64,000 bases of DNA from Nocardia salmonicida NBRC 13393 (GTDB taxonomy: Bacteria; Actinomycetota; Actinomycetes; Mycobacteriales; Mycobacteriaceae), in NCBI RefSeq assembly GCF_001613085.1, contig NZ_BDBR01000029.1, positions 62,001 to 126,000 on the forward strand, read 5' to 3'. The notes beneath the pieces were generated by a model, which was given only the letters and a program-made list of their open reading frames with translations, had not been told where the DNA came from and searched no databases. The translations under genes and the position numbers were made by a program. Below are positions 34,799 to 43,272 of this stretch, piece after piece; position 1 is the stretch's first letter; each line of letters opens with the position of its first letter.

Positions 34799-35833
34799 TC
34801 ACCTTTCGGCGAGCACCTCGCCGATGTAGCGGGCGACGGTCGCCACCGATGCCATGGTGCCCGGGTAGTCCATGCGGGTGGGGCCGAGCACGCCCATACC
34901 GCCCAGTACGGCACCGGCGGCGCCGTAGCCGGTGGAGACCACCGAGGTGCCGCGCATCTGCTCGACCTGGGTCTCCTCGCCGATCTGCACCATCACCTGA
35001 CCCGGCTGCTGCGCGGCGGCGAGCAGTTTGAGCACGATGACCTGTTCTTCCAGGGCTTCCAGCACGGTGCGCAGGGAGCCGGGGAAGCCGAAATCGGCGA
35101 CATTGCGGGTGAGGTTGGCGGTGCCGCCGAGGACCAGCCGTTCTTCGGGATGCTCGACCAGCGTCTCCACCAGGACGGTGGAGACCCGGATCAGCACGTC
35201 GCGAATCTTGGCCGGTGCGCGTTCCGGCACCCCGGCCACCGCGGCGCTGGCCACCGAGAGCAGTTTTCCGTCCATGGCGCCGCCGAGCAGACCGCGCACG
35301 GCGACGAGGTCCTCGTCGGAGATCACCGCGCCCAGGTCGACGATGCGTTGGTCGACGCGGCCGGTATCGGTGATCACCACCAGCAGCAGACGGGCCGGAT
35401 TGAGTGCGACGACCTCGATGTGGCGCACGATCGCGGCCGAGACGGTGGGGTACTGCACGACGGCGACCTGGCGGGTGAGCTGGGCCAGCAGGCGCACGCC
35501 GCGACGCAGGACGTCGTCGAGATCGACACCGGATTCGAGGAACTCCATGATCGCCCGGCGTTCGGCGCCGGAGAGCGGTTTCACCTCGGCGATCCGGTCG
35601 ACGAATTCGCGGTAGCCCTTGTCGGTGGGGATACGCCCCGAGCTCGTATGCGGCTGGGTGATGTAGCCCTCGGCCTCGAGCACCGCCATGTCGTTGCGGA
35701 TGGTGGCGCTGGAAACACCCAGGTTGTGCCGTTCCACGAGGGACTTGGAGCCGATCGGTTCCTTGGTGGCGACGTAATCCGCGACGATCGCTCGCAGGAC
35801 CTCGAAACGTCGATCCTCGGTGCTCGACGCCAT
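34799..35833 (-). CDS. hrcA: Heat-inducible repressor HrcA
   Basis: The 344-residue repressor normally binds CIRCE elements upstream of groE genes. The N-terminal winged helix is RRFEVLRAIVADYVATKEPIGSKSLVERHNLGVSSATIRNDMAVLEAEGYITQPHTSSGRIPTDKGYR. The GAF-like middle and C-terminal dimerization domains are normal. ATG at 35833 begins MASSTEDRRFEVL; an upstream extension to 35977 is not conserved. I saw no CIRCE (TTAGCACTC-N9-GAGTGCTAA) near it. Confidence 0.96.
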   Translation of the reverse strand: MASSTEDRRFEVLRAIVADYVATKEPIGSKSLVERHNLGVSSATIRNDMAVLEAEGYITQPHTSSGRIPTDKGYREFVDRIAEVKPLSGAERRAIMEFLESGVDLDDVLRRGVRLLAQLTRQVAVVQYPTVSAAIVRHIEVVALNPARLLLVVITDTGRVDQRIVDLGAVISDEDLVAVRGLLGGAMDGKLLSVASAAVAGVPERAPAKIRDVLIRVSTVLVETLVEHPEERLVLGGTANLTRNVADFGFPGSLRTVLEALEEQVIVLKLLAAAQQPGQVMVQIGEETQVEQMRGTSVVSTGYGAAGAVLGGMGVLGPTRMDYPGTMASVATVARYIGEVLAER

Positions 35834-36051
35834 CGACCCCACCTTCCTCGCTCGTGCCTGGTACGTCACGCCTGCCGTGCTGCGTTCGCACAGGGTCGCA
35901 CGTCGACGCCCGTAGCGTCTTGTTCTCCAGTCTAATTGTCTTGTTCTCGATCCCCGGACCGCACGGCTGTCCGGCATCGAACTGTCACACGGGGATATCC
36001 GGCCGCGGGGGCGGCGTCCGGCCCGCCGACTCGGTCGAGCGCGGCGGCGAG

Positions 36052-36077
36052 TTATCCACAGGCTCTAGTTGTCCACA
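36052..36077 (+). promoter_or_regulatory. Two tandem DnaA boxes
   Basis: TTATCCACA (36052-36060) and TTGTCCACA (36069-36077) lie in direct orientation, 17 bp start to start. The first equals the bacterial consensus, the second the high-GC actinobacterial form. No oriC landmarks (dnaA, dnaN, rpmH) are nearby, so this is not the origin. It is in the 355-bp gap between hrcA and the PE-like gene, a candidate DnaA-controlled promoter or titration site. The rest of that gap shows nothing else clear. Confidence 0.5.
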
Positions 36078-36188
36078 GATGCGGTTCCGGGGGTTGTCGG
36101 GGCTCGGGGGGCGGGCGTAGTTTCGGGACTGAATCAGGGGATATACCAGCGATTTTCAACTATCGGCACGTGGCGCGGGGAGGGAACT

Positions 36189-36602
36189 GTGGTGCATCAG
36201 GGTGGGGTCGGCGAGGCGTGGCATATCGGGTCGAGCGCGGTCGCGGTGCGGCCGGCGGAGTTCGCCCGGATCGACGATGCGTGTGCGGAATTTCTGCGGG
36301 TGATCGCGCGGATTCGGGCACTTGCCGTGGAAGTCGGCGATCAGACGCAGTGGGGATTGGGCGAGGGGCATGCGCGGTTGATATCCGGTTCCGCTCTGGT
36401 GGCGCGATTGCGTTCCGTGGCAGCGGCGAAGGAGAACAGTATCGTTGCCGTCTCGGATGCGCATTCGCGGGTCATCGGCGATATTCGCCGGTCGTTCCGG
36501 GAAGCGCGCGATCTGATGGTGGTTGCCGACGAAGAGTGGGCTTATCGGCTTCGGTCGGCGGAAACCTTTGCAGGACAGCAGATTTCCACGGAGCCAGTGT
36601 GA
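36189..36602 (+). CDS. PE-like T7SS helical protein, second locus
   Basis: The 137-residue helical protein lacks a signal peptide. Helix one (EFARIDDACAEFLRVIARIRALAVEV), a turn with QWGLGEG, then a second helical stretch ending DLMVVADEEWAYRL align by eye with the PE-like product of 10326-10712. In particular, the VVADEE end matches FVAQDE there. GGGGAGGG precedes GTG codons at 36189 and 36192; either could start. The stop overlaps the next start (GTGA). Confidence 0.6.
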   Translation: MVHQGGVGEAWHIGSSAVAVRPAEFARIDDACAEFLRVIARIRALAVEVGDQTQWGLGEGHARLISGSALVARLRSVAAAKENSIVAVSDAHSRVIGDIRRSFREARDLMVVADEEWAYRLRSAETFAGQQISTEPV

Positions 36603-38044
36603 CCGGCCACGCGCCGAGCGGTATTCGGGGCGGCGGGAACACATATTCGGACTATTCGAGCGACGCCATGGAATCGGGTGTTCCCGGCGGAGGAGAGAAC
36701 ACACATTCTTGGCGACACCGGGAGATCGTCGCGGCATTCGCGGCGCTCGAGGTGACCGACGCGTTGACGCAAGCGGACAGGTTCGAGCAGATCGCGCGGT
36801 GGTGGGACGACGGCTTACACGCCTTCCGGCACGCGGTGGAGGGATCGCTCGCACTGGCTTGGTCGGGCGTGGGCGCCGCCGCGGCAGGTTCCGCGGTCGC
36901 AGGCTATGTCGCGCGAGCGCACGATCTGACGCTCGCTTTGGAGGAGTTGCCGGGTGTGGTTCGGGCGGCGGCCGAGGCGATCGCGGCGACCAGATACGCG
37001 GTCGGGTCGCCGGATGTCGAGGAATCCGACGCTGCGGCGTGGTCGGTGAGCACGGCGGTTCACGCCACGGGCTCAGCATCGGCGCACGGCGCGGCTTCGG
37101 CCGCGGAGGAGGATGCGCGAGCCGCGATGCGGCAGCGGTATGTGTTGCCGTTCGCCGAGTTGGTCACTCGCATTCCCTTGCTGCCCATGCCGCTTCGGTC
37201 CTTCGACTCCGACGCGACAGGCGATCGACAGTTGCTGATCGGCACCGCGGGGCAGTCGCGGGGCGAGAGACGTATCCAGCCGCCGGACGAGATTTCGACC
37301 GGCGGCGCAGAGAACGAGACCACAGCGACCGGGAGGGGCTCTGCGCTGCACGAGGTGATCGGGGATTCGGAAACCATAGGACGCGATGGTCGCGGAACGG
37401 ACGTTCCGAACGATGGTTCGGACGGGTTCGACAACCTGTCGGCGAAATCCGATGACGGGGCGGTGAGTTCCGGCACCGCTACGACGGTGACCTCGACATC
37501 TACTGCTGCCACCGGCATGACTCAGCCGGACGGTACGCCTAGGTTGACAACACCTGGCGGCTCCGGATTACTCACCGCGCCTACCGGGACTTCGGCAGCA
37601 GCCATCGACCCCGCGGTCGTTTCGACAGGGCGCGGTCCATCGGCTGACTCAGTAGCTCGGCGTGCGTGGCCGAACGTCAACCCGAGCGGGGCCCGTGCCC
37701 GAATGCCGGGTAGCTCCGCGCAGTATCGACCGCCCGGTCAGCGTGACGTTTCCGGTCCAGGGATCGGGAACAGCATCCCCGGTTCCACCGGCCCGGTCAT
37801 CGGCGCCAACCCGCCGTCAGGGCATACCCCAACCAGGTCGGGCGATCGCTACTTCCATTGCGGCGGAGCACTACCGGCAGCACCAGGCGTGGATGCCACA
37901 CGTGGCCTGCCGGAGTACTTGATCACACTGGCGAACACCGCGGAACTGCTCGGCGAGCCACGACCGGCAGTAGCAGGTGGCGTGATCGGGGGTGGCGATG
38001 ACTTCGTGCCCGGCGAGCAGCGCTCACCGGCGACTCGGGGCTGA
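36599..38044 (+). CDS. PPE-like T7SS substrate with PEYLIT C-terminus, second locus
   Basis: The 481-residue product has a Gly/Ser-rich N-terminus and a helical domain (about 38-200) with the WxG turn LAWSGVGAAAAG at residue 88. A long low-complexity region rich in Gly, Ser, Thr and Asp (about 230-425) precedes a C-terminal PEYLIT (438-443) in a Leu/Gly-rich ending. The motif and layout match the protein at 10709-12025. No signal peptide and no EspG gene beside it. GTG at 36599 overlaps the PE-like stop by 4 nt; GGAG is 5 nt upstream. Its export would depend on EspG at 12012 or another copy. Confidence 0.65.
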   Translation: MTGHAPSGIRGGGNTYSDYSSDAMESGVPGGGENTHSWRHREIVAAFAALEVTDALTQADRFEQIARWWDDGLHAFRHAVEGSLALAWSGVGAAAAGSAVAGYVARAHDLTLALEELPGVVRAAAEAIAATRYAVGSPDVEESDAAAWSVSTAVHATGSASAHGAASAAEEDARAAMRQRYVLPFAELVTRIPLLPMPLRSFDSDATGDRQLLIGTAGQSRGERRIQPPDEISTGGAENETTATGRGSALHEVIGDSETIGRDGRGTDVPNDGSDGFDNLSAKSDDGAVSSGTATTVTSTSTAATGMTQPDGTPRLTTPGGSGLLTAPTGTSAAAIDPAVVSTGRGPSADSVARRAWPNVNPSGARARMPGSSAQYRPPGQRDVSGPGIGNSIPGSTGPVIGANPPSGHTPTRSGDRYFHCGGALPAAPGVDATRGLPEYLITLANTAELLGEPRPAVAGGVIGGGDDFVPGEQRSPATRG

Positions 38045-38110
38045 CGGCGATGTCAGCGAGTCGACGGGACTCTTCAGCAATGGCCGCCCGGTCGGGCGGC
38101 CGATGCCGAA

Positions 38111-38353
38111 TCAGACTCGGGCAGCTGCGCCGCAGCGAGCGGCCGAGTCGGGAGCGCCGACCTCTTTGCCCGCGAGGGCATCCAGGCCGAGCATCGCCAG
38201 CAGCGAGCCGCAGTCGTCGGCGTCATTGGAGTGCGACGCGACCGTCCTAGCGGCGACCGCGCACTGACGCGCGTTCTCCGCCTTCTCAGCGGAGCGCGCT
38301 TCAGCGAATTCGCTCTGCTCGTGGACGAGGGTGATGTGCCGTTCGGTGGACAT
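38111..38353 (-). CDS. Small hypothetical protein
   Basis: The 80-residue protein starts at ATG 38353 with AGGGAG 5 nt upstream. It is Ala-rich with three cysteines and a segment ASHSNDADDCGSLLAMLGLD that looks like short ends of actinobacterial hypothetical proteins. No domain recognised. Convergent with the PPE-like gene; whether they are linked is unknown. The 232 bp between it and hemW contains nothing recognisable. Confidence 0.5.
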   Translation of the reverse strand: MSTERHITLVHEQSEFAEARSAEKAENARQCAVAARTVASHSNDADDCGSLLAMLGLDALAGKEVGAPDSAARCGAAARV

Positions 38354-38585
38354 ATAACTCCCTAGGATCGAGTTGAAGCCTACGCCCCTAATCGTTATCT
38401 TCCACCCCGAACCCACCGAACATACCCTTAGAGCACCCACTGTTCCGAGCTCCTCATCAGGTGTGCATTGGTTTGTTCCCCCACTATGACCGGGCATTTT
38501 CTGGTATCGATCCCAGGGCTGAAAAATCTCGAAATTCAGATCACGATGACATCACCGCCGCGCGATTCGTCAGCGGACGAAATGA

Positions 38586-39806
38586 TCAGTCGAGAAGGTC
38601 GCGAACGATGCCGTCGGCTAGGAGACGACCTCGGTCGGTGAGCACCAGGTTGTCGCCGGTGATGCGAACGAGGCCGTCGGCGAGGATCCGGTCGAGGGCG
38701 GGGGCGGCGGACGGGGCCAGGTCGGCGAGGGGCAGGCCGGTGCGCAGGCGGACCGTGAGCATGAGGTGCTCGGTGTAGCGCTCCTCGTCGGTGAGGGCTT
38801 CCCAGCCCGCGGCGGGGAGGCCGCCCAGCGCTACCCGGTCGGCGTAGCGGGCGGGGTGTTTGACATTCCACCAGCGAACGCCGCCGACGTGGCTGTGCGC
38901 GCCCGGGCCCGCGCCGAGCCAGTCACCACCGTCCCAGTAGCCGAGGTTGTGCAGGCAGCGGGCGGAATCGCTTGCGGCCCAATTGGATACCTCGTACCAC
39001 GTCAGACCGGCGGCGGCGAGGCGGGCATCGATGCGTTCGTAGCGGGCGGCGAGGACATCGTCGTCGGGTGCGGGCAGTTCACCACGGCGGACCTTGCGTG
39101 CCAACGCGGTTCCGTCTTCGACGATCAGGGAGTAGGCGGAGACATGATCGACACCGGCCGCCAGCACCGCGTCCAGACTCAGGTCCAGATCGGCGTCGGT
39201 CTCGCCGGGAGTGCCGTAGATCAGGTCGAGGTTCACGTGATCGAACCCGGCCGCGCGCGCTTCCTTCGCCGCGGCGACCGCGCGCCCCGGGGTATGCGTG
39301 CGGTCGAGCACCTTCAGCACATGCTGTGCGGCGGACTGCATACCGAGCGAGATCCGGGTGTATCCGGCCGCGCGGAGCCGCTCGAAGAACTCGGGCGAGG
39401 TGGATTCCGGGTTGGATTCGGTGGTCACCTCGGCGCCGGCGGCCAGGGTGAAGTTCGCCCGCACCGCATCCAGCACCGAGACCAGACCGTCGCCACCGAG
39501 CAGCGACGGCGTCCCGCCACCGACGAAGATCGTCGATACTTCGGGGGTCGCGCTCGGCAGGGCACCGAACTCGGCCGCGGCGGTCGCGAGCTCGCCGCGC
39601 AACGCCTCCAGCCACGACTGGGGCGAGGCCGAAGTACCCAGCTCCCCCGCCGTATAGGTGTTGAAGTCGCAGTACCCGCAGCGCGTGGCACAGAACGGCA
39701 CGTGCACATACACCCCGAACGCGCCGCCCCCGAAATCGCGCAGCACCGGTCGATCGGCATCGGCCGGTGTCACGCCGGGAGCCCCGGAAGCAGCGCTGGT
39801 AGTCAC
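38586..39806 (-). CDS. hemW: Radical SAM heme chaperone HemW
   Basis: The 406-residue radical SAM protein has cluster motif CATRCGYCDFNTY (CxxxCxxC), GGG-type SAM-binding GGGTPSLLG, and the C-terminal HemN-like domain. HemW proteins were long annotated as oxygen-independent coproporphyrinogen oxidase but act as heme chaperones. They lack the HemN-specific second SAM region. Position corresponds to Rv2388c. Start chosen as ATG 39806. Confidence 0.92.
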   Translation of the reverse strand: MTTSAASGAPGVTPADADRPVLRDFGGGAFGVYVHVPFCATRCGYCDFNTYTAGELGTSASPQSWLEALRGELATAAAEFGALPSATPEVSTIFVGGGTPSLLGGDGLVSVLDAVRANFTLAAGAEVTTESNPESTSPEFFERLRAAGYTRISLGMQSAAQHVLKVLDRTHTPGRAVAAAKEARAAGFDHVNLDLIYGTPGETDADLDLSLDAVLAAGVDHVSAYSLIVEDGTALARKVRRGELPAPDDDVLAARYERIDARLAAAGLTWYEVSNWAASDSARCLHNLGYWDGGDWLGAGPGAHSHVGGVRWWNVKHPARYADRVALGGLPAAGWEALTDEERYTEHLMLTVRLRTGLPLADLAPSAAPALDRILADGLVRITGDNLVLTDRGRLLADGIVRDLLD

Positions 39807-39857
39807 CCCTCCAGTCTGCCGGGCCCTGGTCCTGCGTCCCGCGCGACCCCTCTCGCG

Positions 39858-40286
39858 TCAGTCCGTCACGACAGGGGTGTTCTGGTTGGCGGTGAGCACC
39901 CAGGCGCCGTCCTCCTTCGTCATCACATACATCGGCGTGCCCTGACCGGACAGCTCGCCGTCGAGGGTGAAGTAGCTCTGCCGGATCTTGACGGCGGCGA
40001 CATCGGGCCGCAGGAAGAGCACGTGCTCGACGTCGTAGGTCGCGGAGCCGTGCGTCGTCGCGCCGGGCAGCACCTGAGCGGTGAACTCGGCGATGGCCGG
40101 GCGGCCGAACAGGCGCTTGCCGTGGCCGGTGGTCCAGATCGCGTCTTCGCGGAAGACGGCGACGAACTCCTCGGCCAATTCGTTGGCCTGGGCGTGCGCG
40201 ATGGTGTCGACGACGGCGCGGATGGCCGCGAGTTCGGCGTCGAGATCGGCGGGGGTCTGACCGGTGGCAGTGGCGTCGTTGCTCAT
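39858..40286 (-). CDS. SnoaL/SgcJ-like small protein
   Basis: The 142-residue protein resembles the NTF2/SnoaL superfamily (SgcJ/EcaC group), beginning DLDAELAAIRAVVDTIAHAQANELAEEFVAVFREDAIWTTGHGKRLFGRPAIAEFT. These small cone-shaped folds bind hydrophobic ligands or act as isomerases/hydrolases; the substrate is not predictable. ATG at 40286 begins MSNDATATG. Divergent from the sulfur operon leader; where M. tuberculosis has Rv2390c. Confidence 0.8.
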   Translation of the reverse strand: MSNDATATGQTPADLDAELAAIRAVVDTIAHAQANELAEEFVAVFREDAIWTTGHGKRLFGRPAIAEFTAQVLPGATTHGSATYDVEHVLFLRPDVAAVKIRQSYFTLDGELSGQGTPMYVMTKEDGAWVLTANQNTPVVTD

Positions 40287-40486
40287 GCGACTACTGTGCA
40301 ACCTCGAGCGCGCTCCAGGTCAACCGAGCTGTGCGACACCGCACGCGCGCCCCCTCGGGCGTATCACAGGCCGGTTCCGGGCGATGGGCTATGACCCCCG
40401 TCACAGAACAGGACGGCCGTCCAGGGAATTTCCCCCAAAAGTGCGGGAAATATCTCCTTGCGGTCGGAACGACCCGGCTGACGTGG

Positions 40487-40492
40487 CACAAT
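40487..40492 (+). promoter_or_regulatory. -10 element of the sulfur operon, leaderless start
   Basis: CACAAT ends 6 nt before the ATG of the leader peptide. That spacing puts the transcription start on or next to the A of ATG, so the leader is probably a leaderless mRNA. No clear -35 is visible, which is common in this group. Confidence 0.5.
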
Positions 40493-40498
40493 AGGCAC

Positions 40499-40591
40499 AT
40501 GCACGCAACTGGAGTACGACTCGTGGCCCGTCGCCACGTCGACTTCCAGCGTGTCTGTAGCGCCTGTTGTCGGCCCGGTTTCCACCGGTAG
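40499..40591 (+). CDS. Cysteine-rich leader peptide of the sulfur-assimilation operon
   Basis: This 30-codon ORF encodes MHATGVRLVARRHVDFQRV followed by Cys20, Ser, Ala, Cys23, Cys24 and a short tail. The RLVARRHVD core and clustered cysteines match the actinobacterial leader family found upstream of sulfur genes. In mycobacteria, polycysteine leaderless ORFs attenuate sulfur operons by ribosome stalling when cysteine is short. No ribosome binding site is present, as expected for a leaderless start. It ends 130 nt before sirA. Confidence 0.78.
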   Translation: MHATGVRLVARRHVDFQRVCSACCRPGFHR

Positions 40592-40658
40592 CGCAGCGGC
40601 GTCCACGCCCGGGTATCCCCCGGTGCCTTCGACTTTCATCGGCCCGCTGACCGCCTGA

Positions 40659-40677
40659 CGCGAGCCAGCCCCTCGCG
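40659..40677 (+). promoter_or_regulatory. Leader RNA hairpin upstream of sirA
   Basis: CGCGAG and CTCGCG form a perfect 6-bp stem with a 7-nt loop between the leader stop codon and the sirA ribosome binding site (AGGAG near 40710). It is a candidate element for the attenuation switch: stalling at the Cys codons could change which structures form downstream. Confidence 0.4.
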
Positions 40678-40721
40678 CCTTCAGCACGGATGTCCAACCA
40701 CCCCGCAGGAGCGACCCCACC

Positions 40722-42506
40722 ATGACGTCGAGCACCGACGCCGGTTCGACCGAACAGTCGACGGCGCAGGCCCGCACTGAGCGTTCAGCTGCCCAGCGCC
40801 CGGCCCGCCCGAGCACCGATGCCCCGGTCGCACCGCGCGCCCGCACCGGAAAGCCGGTCCGCCGCCGTTCCGAAGGCCAGTGGGCCCTCGGCTACCGCGA
40901 GCCCCTGAACCCGAACGAACAGTCCAAGAAGGACGACAACCCGCTCAACGTGCGCGCGCGCATCGAGAACATCTACGCCAAGGGCGGCTTCGACTCGATC
41001 GACAAGGCCGACCTGCGTGGCCGTTTCCGCTGGTGGGGTCTCTACACCCAGCGTGAAGAGGGCTATGACGGCACCTTCACCGACGACGACAACATCGACC
41101 TGCTCGAAGCCAAGTACTTCATGATGCGGGTGCGGTGCGACGGCGGTGCGCTCTCCGCCGCCCAGCTGCGCACGGTCGGGCAGATCTCCACCGAGTTCGG
41201 CCGCGACACCGCCGACCTGTCCGACCGCGAGAACGTCCAGTACCACTGGATCGAGGTCGAGAACGTCCCGGAGATCTGGCGTCGGCTCGAGTCGGTCGGT
41301 CTGCACACCACCGAGGCGTGCGGCGACTGCCCGCGCGTGATCCTCGGTTCGCCGCTGGCCGGCGAGTCGCTCGACGAGATCATCGATCCGACCCCGGCGA
41401 TCGACGAGATCGTCAAGCGCTACATCGGGAAGAAGGAGTACTCCAACCTTCCCCGCAAGTTCAAGACCGCGATCTCGGGCCAGCAGGACGTGGTGCACGA
41501 GATCAACGACATCGCCTTCGTCGGGGTGAACCATCCCGAGCACGGCCCCGGTCTGGATCTGTGGGTCGGTGGCGGTTTGTCGACCAACCCGATGCTGGCC
41601 CAGCGCGTCGGTGCGTTCGTGCCGCTCGACGAGGTGCCCGATGTGTGGGAAGCGGTCGTCGCGCTCTACCGCGATTACGGCTACCGCCGCCTGCGTACCA
41701 AGGCCCGGCTGAAGTTCCTGATCAAGGACTGGGGCATCGAGAAGTTCCGTCAGGTCCTCGAGGACGAGTACCTGAAGCGCAAGCTCATCGACGGCCCCGC
41801 CCCCGAGCAGCCTGCCAAACCGATCGACCACGTCGGTGTGCAGAAGCTGCGCAACGGCCTGAACTCCGTGGGGTTCTCCCCCATCGCCGGTCGCGTCTCG
41901 GGCACCATCCTGAGCAAGGTCGCCGACGCCGCGGAGAAGTACGGCTCGGACCGCATCCGCTTCACCCCGTATCAGAAGCTGATCGTCCTCGACATTCCCG
42001 ACGACCAGGTCGACGCGCTGATCGACGAGCTCGAACCGCTCGGTCTGCAGGCCCGCCCCTCGGTCTGGCGTCGGAACCTGCTGGCGTGCAGCGGCATCGA
42101 GTTCTGCAAGCTCTCCTTCGTCGAGACCCGCAAGCGTTCGCAGGTGCTCGCACCGGAGCTCGAGCAGCGCCTCGCCGATATCAACGCCGAACTCGATGTG
42201 CCGATCACCATCAACATCAACGGCTGCCCGAACTCGTGCGGCCGGTCCCAGATCGCCGATATCGGCTTCAAGGGCCAGCTCGTCGACGACGGCACCGGGA
42301 ATCAGGTGGAGGGTTTCCAGGTTCATCTCGGTGGCAGCCTCGGCCTGGACAGCGCGTTCGGCCGGAAGTTGCGTCAGCACAAGGTAACCAGCGTCGAGCT
42401 CGGTGACTACATCGATCGCGTCGTCCGCAACTTCGTCAAGAACCGGGAATCCGGGGAACGCTTCGCGGTGTGGGCTGTGCGCGCCGACGAGGCCGACCTC
42501 CGATAG
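40722..42506 (+). CDS. sirA: Ferredoxin-dependent sulfite reductase
   Basis: The 594-residue siroheme/[4Fe-4S] reductase takes sulfite to sulfide with six electrons from ferredoxin. Two ferredoxin-like repeats are present. The cofactor cysteines are Cys456 and Cys462 in ACSGIEFCKLSF and Cys502/Cys506 in NGCPNSCGRSQ. The substrate-binding arginines are in ENVQYHW and ACGDCPRVILG. Nitrite reductases of the NirA type share these motifs; the sulfite role is chosen from context with cysH, cysD, cysN and the chelatase, matching Rv2391. A low-complexity Arg/Ala N-terminal stretch of about 50 residues precedes the core. Confidence 0.93.
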   Translation: MTSSTDAGSTEQSTAQARTERSAAQRPARPSTDAPVAPRARTGKPVRRRSEGQWALGYREPLNPNEQSKKDDNPLNVRARIENIYAKGGFDSIDKADLRGRFRWWGLYTQREEGYDGTFTDDDNIDLLEAKYFMMRVRCDGGALSAAQLRTVGQISTEFGRDTADLSDRENVQYHWIEVENVPEIWRRLESVGLHTTEACGDCPRVILGSPLAGESLDEIIDPTPAIDEIVKRYIGKKEYSNLPRKFKTAISGQQDVVHEINDIAFVGVNHPEHGPGLDLWVGGGLSTNPMLAQRVGAFVPLDEVPDVWEAVVALYRDYGYRRLRTKARLKFLIKDWGIEKFRQVLEDEYLKRKLIDGPAPEQPAKPIDHVGVQKLRNGLNSVGFSPIAGRVSGTILSKVADAAEKYGSDRIRFTPYQKLIVLDIPDDQVDALIDELEPLGLQARPSVWRRNLLACSGIEFCKLSFVETRKRSQVLAPELEQRLADINAELDVPITININGCPNSCGRSQIADIGFKGQLVDDGTGNQVEGFQVHLGGSLGLDSAFGRKLRQHKVTSVELGDYIDRVVRNFVKNRESGERFAVWAVRADEADLR

Positions 42507-42526
42507 TCGATGAGGAGATCCCCACT

Positions 42527-43246
42527 GTGACAACGAATCTCGCGGCAAAAATGTCCGAAGAAGAACTGCGCACGCTCGCCGAGCAGGGCGCGGCCGAGCT
42601 GGGCCCCGATGCCTCGCCCGCCGACCTGATCGCGTGGACCGACCGCAACTTCGGCAACGGCTACATCGTCGCCTCGAATATGCAGGACGGCGTGCTGGTC
42701 CATTTGGCCGCGCAGACCCGACCCGGTGTGGACGTGCTGTTCCTCGACACGGGCTACCACTTCGCCGAGACCATGGGCACCCGCGACGCGGTCGAGGCCG
42801 TGTACGGGGTGAACGTGATCAACGTGCGCCCCGAGGCGAGCGTCGCCGAGCAGGACGAACTGCTCGGCAAGGATCTGTTCTCCCGTGATGCCGCCGAGTG
42901 CTGCCGGCTGCGCAAGGTCGTCCCGCTGAAGAGGTCGCTGAGCGGCTACAACGCGTGGATCACCGGCATCCGCCGCGTCGAGGCGCCCACCCGCGCCAAC
43001 GCGCCGCTGATCTCGTTCGACGAAGCTTTCGGCCTGGTGAAGATCAACCCGATCGCACCGTGGTCCGACGACGAGATGCAGGCCTACATCGAGGCCAACG
43101 GCATTCTCGTCAATCCCCTGGTGGAGGAGGGTTACCCGTCCATCGGCTGCGCACCGTGCACGCGCAAGCCCGAGCCGGGATCCGATCCGCGCAGCGGCCG
43201 TTGGGCCGGTATCGCCAAGACCGAATGCGGATTGCACCAATCATGA
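42527..43246 (+). CDS. cysH: Adenylyl-sulfate (APS) reductase
   Basis: The 239-residue thiol-dependent reductase converts APS to sulfite. The four cluster cysteines of the [4Fe-4S] form are present: Cys125-Cys126 (AECCRLRK) and Cys208/Cys211 (GCAPCTRK). The catalytic Cys234 is in the C-terminal ECGLH. This marks it as an APS reductase rather than a PAPS reductase. GTG at 42527 with GAGGAG upstream. Its stop overlaps an ATG at 43243 (ATGA) of the cysD frame. Confidence 0.94.
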   Translation: MTTNLAAKMSEEELRTLAEQGAAELGPDASPADLIAWTDRNFGNGYIVASNMQDGVLVHLAAQTRPGVDVLFLDTGYHFAETMGTRDAVEAVYGVNVINVRPEASVAEQDELLGKDLFSRDAAECCRLRKVVPLKRSLSGYNAWITGIRRVEAPTRANAPLISFDEAFGLVKINPIAPWSDDEMQAYIEANGILVNPLVEEGYPSIGCAPCTRKPEPGSDPRSGRWAGIAKTECGLHQS

Positions 43247-43272
43247 CCATCACCACCACTGGGAGTGAGCCT

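Noticed and set aside
35834..36051. CIRCE element for hrcA
   Set aside because: Searched by eye upstream of hrcA; no TTAGCACTC-N9-GAGTGCTAA-like repeat is present.
40785..42548. 587-residue minus-strand frame antisense to sirA
   Set aside because: The plus strand encodes a complete sulfite reductase with all cofactor cysteines; the antisense frame is a codon-bias shadow.
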